In this document: positions 1 through 5,869 of the stretch, in pieces | How the letters are laid out: every line of letters starts with the position of its first letter | Numbering within the stretch: position 1 is the first letter of the stretch | Source of the DNA: Lachnospiraceae bacterium UBA1718 | GTDB taxonomy: Bacteria > Bacillota > Clostridia > Lachnospirales > Lachnospiraceae | Direction of reading: 5' to 3' | NCBI GenBank assembly: GCA_002317245.1 | Contig: DCIU01000147.1 | Span: 1-13,774, forward strand | DNA: 13,774 bases | Position numbers and translations under genes: made by a program | The notes under the pieces: generated by a model | The model's database searches: none | What the model saw: the letters and a program-made list of their open reading frames with translations, nothing else | What the model was told of the DNA's origin: nothing

Positions 1-382
1 CGAAGGGATCTCCTGCGCAGTAGAAAAAGATTACAATGTTCTTCCTGAGCTTATCATATGTCTCGCCTTGTTTGAGCATCTCGCCATCCATCTCGCTATG
101 GTAGTAGCGTACGCGCTTACCAAGATAGGACAGTTGGTAAGTCTGCATCTCGATATCATAGGAATTACCCTCGGCATCTCTAACGTAGATATCAAGTCTG
201 ATTCCATGCTCGTTGATTCCACCTCGTATCTCCTTCTGGTATATTGGCGGTGATATCTCCTCGATTTCAATCCCCAGCACTCGCTCCAGCAGTTCCTTGC
301 ATGTCTCTACATCCTCAAACACGTGACAAAACATGTAGTCATCAGAAATAGGCACAATAAAATTAGTAGTTGCATCATCCAT
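1..382 (-). CDS. PD-(D/E)XK nuclease family (Rpn-type putative transposase), N-terminal part
   Basis: The gene runs off the left edge; 127 codons are visible. The protein opens with MDDATTNF, then a stretch with SDDYMFCHVFED. A likely nuclease core follows: Asp64 in RLDIYV and Glu78-Met-Gln80 in DIEMQ, then RYYHSEMDGEML and a hydrophobic strand IVIFFYC near residues 115-121. This order is typical of the PDDEXK_2/Rpn family (recombination-promoting nuclease, often labelled transposase), where the D...ExQ residues stand in for D...(D/E)xK. The family acts on DNA; the role of this member is unknown. Start chosen at ATG 382 because GGAGGT at 396-391 sits 8 nt upstream; an in-frame ATG at 388 is too close to it. 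The C-terminal half lies outside the window, so whether it is intact cannot be judged. Confidence 0.8.
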   Translation of the reverse strand, partial: MDDATTNFIVPISDDYMFCHVFEDVETCKELLERVLGIEIEEISPPIYQKEIRGGINEHGIRLDIYVRDAEGNSYDIEMQTYQLSYLGKRVRYYHSEMDGEMLKQGETYDKLRKNIVIFFYCAGDPF

Positions 383-410
383 TAGCATTTACCTCCGAAT
401 ATAATAATGT

Positions 411-460
411 TTTCACAATTGGAATAGTTCGTCGAACGACGTCAAAAATGAATTGTGAAA
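411..460 (-). repeat. Inverted repeat in leader of Rpn-type gene
   Basis: TTTCACAATT (411-420) is perfectly matched by AATTGTGAAA (451-460), with 30 bp between. Inside lies a second dyad, GTTCG-T-CGAAC (427-437). If transcription starts near 473 this folds as a leader hairpin that ends about 15 nt before the ribosome site; as DNA it could be an operator. Function is not known. Confidence 0.6.
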
Positions 461-479
461 TAGATATTTGATTGAGGTA

Positions 480-508
480 AGTATAGCATTTCATTCTTCC
501 AGATACAA
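480..508 (-). promoter_or_regulatory. Predicted sigma-A promoter for the Rpn-type gene at 382-1
   Basis: Reading the minus strand: -35 TTGTAT (508-503), 17-bp spacer, -10 TATACT (485-480) preceded by the extended-10 TG (TGC). Start of transcription would be near 473, giving a leader of about 90 nt that contains the inverted repeat at 411-460. The -35 is weak (TTG only), so the call rests on the extended -10. Confidence 0.45.
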
Positions 509-509
509 C

Positions 510-551
510 ATAATCCTCCACCAGCGAAGTCATCACATAGTGAAGGATTAT
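510..551 (-). repeat. Hairpin downstream of the SulP gene
   Basis: A 12-bp stem pairs 510-521 with 540-551 around an 18-nt loop. One pair is G-U in minus-strand RNA but a C-A mismatch in plus-strand RNA, so the fold belongs to the minus transcript. It lies 38 nt after the SulP stop, but no U-tract follows (GTTGTATC), so it is not a standard intrinsic terminator. It may protect the 3' end or be a weak terminator. Confidence 0.45.
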
Positions 552-562
552 ACTAAAATCTA

Positions 563-587
563 TTATATGGTAAAAATGGCTGCGACT
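563..587 (-). repeat. Short dispersed repeat, copy 1 (other copy 12089-12113)
   Basis: 25 bp matching 12089-12113 at 22 positions; the minus-strand core is GCCATTTTTACCATATAA here and GCCATTTTTGCCATATAA in the other copy. After an 8-nt unmatched stretch both copies continue with AGTATAA. Both lie between the end of an upstream gene and the promoter of an Rpn-type gene. Role unknown. Confidence 0.5.
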
Positions 588-588
588 G

Positions 589-2688
589 TCATCGTCTTTT
601 CTTCAGGTGCTCGATAATTCTCTTACGGTGCTTAGATAATACCTTAAGGGCTTCTGGATTAAGCTCGCTTAGTCTTACCTCGCCAAGATGACGTCTCTTC
701 TCAATTCGCTCCTCAATCCATGCCACATCTTCCTTGGACAGCTTCTCTTCTTCAGATAACTTCTCTAAGCGTGCCTCCAGATGATCCCAAAATTCATGCT
801 CATCGAAGAGACCAAGCATTCCCCACTTGGTAATGGCTCCATGGCTCTCAAGAATTGATATATGCTCGTCGTGGGCAGTGATAGATTCTCTAAGTTCTTC
901 AGCTGTAGCTTCAGCCAGTTGCTGCATCTTTTCCTCGGCCTTATCGCCGAAGGCCCACTCGAACTCAGCAAGCTTCTCCTCAGATTCAAGATACTCGCCC
1001 ACCTCATCCGGCTCCACGCCCTCAAGCTGATACGGCTTGTCGATGCCAGCGTCACGAAGTGCCAGGGTAATTGTTCTTCGCACAATGCCCTTATCCAGCA
1101 GGCTCTCGCCGCCAAGCTGCCTGATCTGGTCATTGAGTGCACTTTCATGCTCAGTGATATAGAAGCTGATGTCACGAGCCTCAAGCTTCTTAACAAGGGC
1201 AACCAGTCTGTCTATTGCAGTGATGTCAATATTGCCAATGCCCCTCGCATCGACAACCACCACCCTGGTATCGTCCTTGATAGCGCCAAGAATATCGCCT
1301 TCGAACTTGTCTATATTAGCGAAAAACAGATTGCCACTGAATCTGTATATGACCGTATTCTTGATCGGATGGGCATGGCTGTTCCTCGCCATAGAATGGA
1401 AGTTACCATGACCAGGAATTCGTCCTACGAAGCAGCTCGGTGGCTGAACCGATCTGACCGCTACTTCCCAGAAGGACAGCATGCATCCTACCACTACTCC
1501 CTTGACTGTTCCAAGGACAAGGACCGCTGCAAAGGATAGCATGAATACTACCCACTCTCCCTTGCACTCATTCCACAGTCTCTTCATCATCTTGAAGTCA
1601 AGGATGCCAATCAGGGCTGTCATTACTATGGCTGTTAATACTGGCACTGGTAAGTACTTAAGCACTGGCGTGCCAAAGAGCAGTACCAGAAGCATTACAA
1701 GACCTGCTGTTAGAGACATTATCTGACTCTTAGTTCCATTATTAACTGCAATTGCACTTCTAGATACAGAGCCATTGATTGGACAGCTTCCAACAAGTCC
1801 GCCTGCCACATTCATTCCTGCATAAGCAAGTAACTCCTTCTTGGAATCTATTTCGTATCCGCCTTTGGCAGCATAGCTGCCTGTAGCAAGTAAGGTCTGT
1901 GCCATTATTACTCCGGCAATACTTACGGACTCTACCAATACGTCTATTACATGGCCGTTCATAACAGCAAGATTAGGTATTACTATATGTGGAAGGCCTG
2001 CTTCTACCTCTGGCAGCAGCTTCACGCCGTAATTATCCAGATGGAATATGGCCTGCAGCAATGCTCCTACCGCCATCATGGCTACCGTCATGGGTACCTT
2101 AGGGATGAACTTCTTACATATCTGAATGATGATTATTGTCCCAAGACCTAAGGCCAGCGACAGGTAATTGACCTTATCAAGCTGACTGACTGTATTCTCT
2201 ATTAATACTAGCAGTTCACCTGTCCCGGCGCTTCCACCGAATAGCTTGGGAATCTGCATAAGAATTATAGTAGCACCCACGCCTGATATGAATCCGCTAA
2301 GAACCGGAGAGGATATATACTTAACTATTCTACCTGCGTTAAGGAAGTAGAATATGAGCATCCATATGGCTACAAGGAATGATATCAGAGGCACCAGGTT
2401 CATAGCCGTCTCTGATTCTGGAGCAATCATAAGCTCAGCAAGTAATCCGCCCACCATGGCTGCCGGCATAGCATCCACTCCTATAGCGAACTGTGGCGAT
2501 GTAGTCATGAGTCCAAACACCATAATTGGCAGGAAGGATCCATATAGACCATATACAGCAGGCAGACCTGCAATCTGCGCATATCCCAGGCCAATTGGCA
2601 GAGATACCAGGGCCACGATTATTCCTGCAATAATATCCTTAACCGGATTTGATATCAAATTCTTCCTAATCTGATCAATTAATCTCAA
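589..2688 (-). CDS. SulP family inorganic anion transporter with STAS domain and long C-terminal tail
   Basis: Predicted inner-membrane transporter of the SulP/SLC26 family, which moves sulfate, bicarbonate or related anions; the substrate cannot be told from sequence. Numbering from the upstream ATG at 2751, a 10-14 segment membrane core spans about 38-435 and includes the SulP signature region AVYGLYGSFLP (65-75) and CPINGSVSRSA (323-333). A STAS domain follows at about 460-565 (VVVVDARGIGNIDITAIDRL). The last ~150 residues are charged and helical, which is longer than usual. Start: I prefer TTG at 2688, which has AAGGAG at 2700-2695 with a 6-nt gap and gives MRLIDQIRKNL, a normal SulP N-terminus. 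The ATG at 2751 has no ribosome site and lies 2 nt after the stop of the Rpn remnant. No terminator with a U-tract follows. Confidence 0.9.
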   Translation of the reverse strand: MRLIDQIRKNLISNPVKDIIAGIIVALVSLPIGLGYAQIAGLPAVYGLYGSFLPIMVFGLMTTSPQFAIGVDAMPAAMVGGLLAELMIAPESETAMNLVPLISFLVAIWMLIFYFLNAGRIVKYISSPVLSGFISGVGATIILMQIPKLFGGSAGTGELLVLIENTVSQLDKVNYLSLALGLGTIIIIQICKKFIPKVPMTVAMMAVGALLQAIFHLDNYGVKLLPEVEAGLPHIVIPNLAVMNGHVIDVLVESVSIAGVIMAQTLLATGSYAAKGGYEIDSKKELLAYAGMNVAGGLVGSCPINGSVSRSAIAVNNGTKSQIMSLTAGLVMLLVLLFGTPVLKYLPVPVLTAIVMTALIGILDFKMMKRLWNECKGEWVVFMLSFAAVLVLGTVKGVVVGCMLSFWEVAVRSVQPPSCFVGRIPGHGNFHSMARNSHAHPIKNTVIYRFSGNLFFANIDKFEGDILGAIKDDTRVVVVDARGIGNIDITAIDRLVALVKKLEARDISFYITEHESALNDQIRQLGGESLLDKGIVRRTITLALRDAGIDKPYQLEGVEPDEVGEYLESEEKLAEFEWAFGDKAEEKMQQLAEATAEELRESITAHDEHISILESHGAITKWGMLGLFDEHEFWDHLEARLEKLSEEEKLSKEDVAWIEERIEKRRHLGEVRLSELNPEALKVLSKHRKRIIEHLKKRR

Positions 2689-2700
2689 GCGTCTCTCCTT
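2686..2700 (-). promoter_or_regulatory. Ribosome binding site and TTG start that decide the SulP start
   Basis: Minus strand AAGGAG (2700-2695), 6 nt, then TTG (2688-2686). The alternative ATG 63 nt upstream has no Shine-Dalgarno match, and the segment between the two starts is taken up by a hairpin. Confidence 0.6.
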
Positions 2701-2715
2701 TTGCTTTTTGTCAAT

Positions 2716-2742
2716 AATAGCCGACTTATTAAGCCGGCTATT
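2716..2742 (-). repeat. 12-bp hairpin just upstream of the SulP TTG start
   Basis: AATAGCCGGCTT, loop AAT, AAGTCGGCTATT on the minus strand: a 12-bp stem with one G-U pair, which would be an A-C mismatch in plus-strand RNA. It ends about 16 nt before the ribosome site of the TTG start. No U-tract follows, so it is not a terminator. It could stabilise the mRNA 5' end or control translation. Confidence 0.6.
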
Positions 2743-2753
2743 TAATCTCATTA

Positions 2754-3251
2754 TTAACAGACTGGTATCTTATATCCAGCGTCCGTCATTTGCTTCTCGA
2801 ATTCGTCGATGGGTAGGTTTAGCTTTTCGGCTGCCACCTCGGTGCGCATATCGCCGTCCTGGACTAGCTCGAAAAATGCTTTCGCCTTGCCCTCTGCTAT
2901 TCCTACTGCCTTACCTTCAGCTATTCCTGCTGCCTTGCCTTCTGCTATTCCTTCTGCCTTTCCCTTTTCGAAACCGCGCATCTGTTCCTCATACATTCTC
3001 TGTTGATATGTCATATAACCAGACCTCCAACCTCTATCATTACTTAGCTCAGCCGTCTTATCAGCTATAGCTGCCGTAAAATCGTCGTTTGTTTCTCCTG
3101 TATTTATATAGTTTAATACATTTGCAAGCTTTCCGTCTATACCAACTACCGTAGTCGATTGACTTCCTGCCCTATTGTTGATAGCACAGGAAGCTGCCAA
3201 AATAGGCCTTTCCCTCAACAGATTTTCGGCGCATTTCAATGCAGCTGGCAC
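2754..3251 (-). pseudogene. C-terminal remnant of an Rpn-type PD-(D/E)XK nuclease/transposase gene
   Basis: An open frame of 165 codons, but only the part from about residue 40 resembles the family's C-terminus: a helical block (KLANVLNYINTGETNDDF), a segment ending in GWRSGYMTYQQRMYEEQM, then the tandem Gly-Ile-Ala-Glu-Gly-Lys tail and a final helix. The nuclease core (D...ExQ) that should precede this is absent. The first ~35 residues look like an arbitrary junction, and no ribosome site supports the ATG at 3251. I infer a gene that lost its 5' two thirds. Its stop is 2 nt from an ATG in the SulP frame, so read-through transcription could reach SulP. A small expressed protein remains possible. 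Confidence 0.65.
2884..2955 (-). repeat. Tandem 24-bp coding repeat (three units)
   Basis: Three imperfect 24-bp units (2884-2907, 2908-2931, 2932-2955) encode an eight-residue Gly-Ile-Ala-Glu-Gly-Lys-Ala repeat in the remnant protein, with a partial fourth unit after 2955. Repeats of this kind are common in tails of Rpn-type proteins and can vary in number by slippage. Confidence 0.85.
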
Positions 3252-3350
3252 AGGAATTGAAAATAAACCACTTTATCTCAACAAACTTTGCTTAAAATCA
3301 GTTCAGAATAGCACAGAAAATAACCAAAAGTCGCAAAAGCTCAACAATTA

Positions 3351-3385
3351 TAAAAAATCCCAAGAAGCTTATGCCTCTTGGGATT
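3351..3385 (-). terminator. Intrinsic terminator of the signalling operon
   Basis: On the minus strand AATCCCAAGA pairs with TCTTGGGATT (3376-3385 with 3356-3365, 10 bp), and T residues follow immediately (3357-3352). It begins 4 nt after the stop codon of the HD gene, so it closes the operon that starts with the sirtuin. Confidence 0.9.
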
Positions 3386-3389
3386 ATTT

Positions 3390-3851
3390 TCATCTGCGGT
3401 TAAGGGTTTCTTTGATTGACACGTACTTATCGGCCATGCATACAATCCAGGCTTCGCGGCGCTTAGGGATGCGGGGCAGGTTGAGGGGCCACATATGGCT
3501 AAAAATGATGTCCTCTTCCTTCTCAGATAAGCCGAAGTGCTTCTTAGCATTCCTGATGGCTGAATCCGCATGGTGATAACCATGAAGCTTCTTGTGAGAA
3601 TTCTTGTCATGCCAATCATAGAGATACAGGTCGTGCAGGAATGCTCCCTTAAGAAGCGATTCCTTGTCCGACTTGGAATTCAGGAACTTATCAAGTCTCA
3701 TGCTGGCCTTGGCTACACTCATACAGTGGTCGTAGGTATTAGTCTTGCCATGCTGGATGTAGTTCTTCATCTCCTGAGCAGCATTGTGGCTTCTAAGGCC
3801 CTTAATACAGTCATTAAATTGCTTGAGTTCTTCTCTCGAATAATTACGCAC
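3390..3851 (-). CDS. HD domain phosphohydrolase-like protein
   Basis: A 153-residue single-domain protein. The HD metal-binding pattern is complete: His42 (TYDHCMSVA), His73-Asp74 (AFLHDLYLYDWH), His93/His94 (GYHHADSA), His119 (IIFSHMWPL) and Asp141 (CMADKYVS). This points to a metal-dependent phosphohydrolase acting on a nucleotide or phosphate monoester; the substrate cannot be read from the sequence. No membrane segment is visible, so it is cytosolic. The start is GTG at 3851, only 2 nt after the stop of the DUF1292 gene, with no strong ribosome site of its own, so translational coupling is likely. It is the last gene of the operon, directly before a terminator. Next to a cyclase and an HD-GYP protein it may act on a nucleotide signal, but that is inference. 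Confidence 0.85.
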   Translation of the reverse strand: MRNYSREELKQFNDCIKGLRSHNAAQEMKNYIQHGKTNTYDHCMSVAKASMRLDKFLNSKSDKESLLKGAFLHDLYLYDWHDKNSHKKLHGYHHADSAIRNAKKHFGLSEKEEDIIFSHMWPLNLPRIPKRREAWIVCMADKYVSIKETLNRR

Positions 3852-3853
3852 GA

Positions 3854-4102
3854 CTACTCAGCTAACTCCAGGTAATATTCAGTTACATCATCATATTCCT
3901 GCATATCAGTGATGATCTCTACTACTACATCACCGTCATCTGCATCAATGTAACCATATATATACATGCCTTCCCGTATCTCATCATCCTCGATTAATGA
4001 TACAGACATGTACTTCTTATTATTAAATTCGAACTTGTCGATAATGGCAAATTCCTTCTCTGTGCCGTCTGATACGGCTATGTTAATTACTTCGTATTCC
4101 AT
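3854..4102 (-). CDS. DUF1292 family small acidic protein
   Basis: An 82-residue protein, MEYEVINIAVSDG..., rich in Asp and Glu, with the beta-strand pattern of the DUF1292 family (PF06949, from memory): a segment with EFAIIDKFEFNNKKYMSVS, then YIYGYIDADDGDVVVEIITDM. Members are short soluble proteins of Firmicutes with no established function. It starts 17 nt after the stop of fecR and ends 2 nt before the HD gene, so it is inside the operon. Only a weak GGGA lies 13 nt before the ATG. Confidence 0.8.
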   Translation of the reverse strand: MEYEVINIAVSDGTEKEFAIIDKFEFNNKKYMSVSLIEDDEIREGMYIYGYIDADDGDVVVEIITDMQEYDDVTEYYLELAE

Positions 4103-4119
4103 TTAAAACTATTATTCCC

Positions 4120-5685
4120 TTATTCTTTTGGAACCCATCCGTCCCCGTCTTTCTTTTCTATAAGTGTACATCCACTCGTAGTGCATTCCCTATTTGTTGC
4201 AGAAGATTCCGGAACCTCTGCGCCAGCATCATCCATATATTTCCAAGTATGTGTGCTAACCACAAATTCTTGTTCGCAAATGGAACAAGTCTCAATATGA
4301 CCAAGTAGAGATGAATAGAATTCACCTGAGCCACTATGACTAGAAACCATTTCATCTTTTACGGGCTCTCCGCATACTGTACAAGCATAATAGTGTCCAT
4401 CAGTATCACTAATAATCTCACTACCTTTTTGGTGAGATTGTCCTAAGTTAGTACAATCCTCAACAACCGCTTCATGTCCACAAGCACATCGCCCATATCT
4501 TCGCATATAAGCTGTATATGAATGACTCTCTACAGCGCTCTCTCCACAAGAGCTACATGTTTTAATGTGATCGCCCTCCACCTCTCTTATGCTATAACTC
4601 CAACTATGCGTATGACTCGGTGTCGACTCCTCAGAAGATGACGAACTAGAGCTCTCGTTAGCTCTTGCTACTACCGGTTCGTCCTCTGCGACTGGAGTGC
4701 CGTAGCCACAGTTAGCGCAGACGCCGTCGACAAGTCTATGGCCAGTCTTGGCTATGGTCTGTGAGTCAACTGCTGCATTGCAGCCAGTACATACCTTTAG
4801 GTAATATCCGTCGCTGAGGCACGATGCAGACTGGGCTAAGAGCCAGTCACTAGGGGTATGAATATGTAATGACCTTCCCTGGAGTAATGGCTGCTCAGTG
4901 CCTTCGCCATCACCTTCTCCGTCGCCATCACCGCCGCCGTCAGGGCCGTCCCCATCTGGGTCTGGTACTAATACTACTTCAGGGGTTGGAGTAGGTGTTG
5001 GAGTAGGCTCAAGTGCCTGGTCCTCATTTTCCTCGTCTTCCTCTTCGCCCTGAAGCTCAAGGTCGCCCTTAATTACATTGCCCTCAACAACTTCAAGCAG
5101 AGCTTCAAGTCTTGGTACTGCCTCCTCTGGAAGCTTAGCGTAATTAAGCTTAAGTACTATTTCCTCCTCATCGCCAACAAGGAACTCCGAGATACTGCTA
5201 TCAGCACGAATCAGAGCGCTCTGTCCGGCTGTAAAGGTCTCCTTAACACCTGTATATACGCCGTCAGTGGTCTTGAGTTCTACCTCAACGAAGCCCTCTG
5301 TAACCTCAAGCAGCGTATAAGTCTTGCCATCAGCATCCTCATATACTGTCACTCGGAAGGTTGTTCCTCGAACTGCCAGTGTTGATGATGGTGTATCAAC
5401 TTCATATTCATCATTAGGCCCCAGCTTAGTCTGTAATTCATTAAGCTCGGAACCCTTATCCAAGTAGATCTTAATGAGGCTGTCTTCATTGGCATCAGAT
5501 GCCTCCAGCGAGAAGTGTGTATTGGCATCAGCATATACATACTTATCTGCATCCATACGCATTACAAGCTCAGACACATCCCCAACAGTGACATCATCGC
5601 CGCTGTACAGATTCTGTCCTTCGAAAGCCTGACCGTTATTCTTCTCACCCACGATATCAACGGTGCCAACAACATTCTGCACCAC
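4120..5685 (-). CDS. FecR domain protein with Cys-rich C-terminal modules (separated from its anchor by an amber stop)
   Basis: This is the frame that remains after an in-frame TAG at 5709-5707; 521 residues if read from GTG 5685. The first ~170 residues form a FecR domain with the signature VDTPSSTLAVRGTTFRV (96-112). In Firmicutes such domains face outward and are thought to sense envelope state. An acidic and Pro-Thr linker follows (210-236), then a Gly-Asp linker (242-262). The rest (about 270-521) holds repeated His/Trp and CxxC modules: Cys pairs at 299/302, 323/326, 377/380, 400/402, 435/438 and 467/470, with 501/506 at the end. The same frame continues upstream through the stop into a membrane anchor (5811-5710), so the intact gene would be 4120-5811. 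GGAGG 13 nt before the GTG might allow restart, but the product would then lack an export signal. Confidence 0.85.
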   Translation of the reverse strand: MVQNVVGTVDIVGEKNNGQAFEGQNLYSGDDVTVGDVSELVMRMDADKYVYADANTHFSLEASDANEDSLIKIYLDKGSELNELQTKLGPNDEYEVDTPSSTLAVRGTTFRVTVYEDADGKTYTLLEVTEGFVEVELKTTDGVYTGVKETFTAGQSALIRADSSISEFLVGDEEEIVLKLNYAKLPEEAVPRLEALLEVVEGNVIKGDLELQGEEEDEENEDQALEPTPTPTPTPEVVLVPDPDGDGPDGGGDGDGEGDGEGTEQPLLQGRSLHIHTPSDWLLAQSASCLSDGYYLKVCTGCNAAVDSQTIAKTGHRLVDGVCANCGYGTPVAEDEPVVARANESSSSSSSEESTPSHTHSWSYSIREVEGDHIKTCSSCGESAVESHSYTAYMRRYGRCACGHEAVVEDCTNLGQSHQKGSEIISDTDGHYYACTVCGEPVKDEMVSSHSGSGEFYSSLLGHIETCSICEQEFVVSTHTWKYMDDAGAEVPESSATNRECTTSGCTLIEKKDGDGWVPKE

Positions 5686-5706
5686 AATGCTTCTGAAGCC
5701 TCCGCC

Positions 5707-5811
5707 CTAAAGCAATACGGCTGCTGCAATACCAACTGCAGCTACTGTTGCACCACTTGCAATCGTGATAGCCTTACCCTTACCGGTTGCTATGAATTCC
5801 TTGAACCCCAT
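5707..5811 (-). pseudogene. Detached N-terminal membrane anchor of fecR, ending in TAG
   Basis: ATG at 5811 has AGGA 9 nt upstream and opens a 34-residue peptide, MGFKEFIATGKGKA, then one hydrophobic segment of ~20 residues ending VGIAAAVLL. It stops at TAG (5709-5707). The frame goes on directly into GGGFRSIVVQNVVGTVDIV and the FecR domain. This is the usual build of Lachnospiraceae FecR proteins (short basic N-terminus, one membrane helix, FecR domain outside), so the stop most likely replaces one sense codon. Causes could be a nonsense mutation, a base-call error or read-through; the sequence alone cannot decide. Confidence 0.8.
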
Positions 5812-5812
5812 A

Positions 5813-5851
5813 AAAACAAATCCTAAATCTAAAACAAAACAAATCCTAAAT
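5813..5851 (-). repeat. 16-bp direct repeat at the fecR ribosome site
   Basis: Minus strand ATTTAGGATTTGTTTT occurs at 5851-5836 and again at 5828-5813, 23 bp apart. The second copy carries the AGGA that serves the fecR ATG; the first duplicates it upstream. It probably arose by a small duplication. Confidence 0.75.
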
Positions 5852-5869
5852 AATCAAATCCGATTATTT
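5848..5869 (-). terminator. Weak AT-rich hairpin over the HD-GYP stop codon
   Basis: AAATAATC pairs with GATTATTT (8 bp, 6-nt loop); the stem includes the stop codon TAA (5866-5864) and is followed by a T-rich but interrupted tract. The stem has a single G-C pair, so I see it as at most a partial terminator inside the operon. Confidence 0.3.

Noticed and set aside
31..270. 79-codon minus-strand open frame at the left edge
   Set aside because: It is in another frame of the Rpn-type gene, whose own frame has the ribosome site and the family motifs.
862..1539. 225-codon plus-strand open frame
   Set aside because: It lies fully antisense to the SulP gene, has no recognisable domain and no ribosome site; it is a by-product of the codon use of SulP.
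2884..2955. Tandem 24-bp repeats as a possible CRISPR array
   Set aside because: Units are directly joined without spacers and keep a coding frame for Gly-Ile-Ala-Glu-Gly-Lys; this is a protein repeat.
5707..5709. Amber codon as a recoded amino acid (pyrrolysine)
   Set aside because: Pyrrolysine is not expected in this kind of organism, no SECIS-like or PYLIS-like context is seen, and FecR proteins need no special residue at this place.
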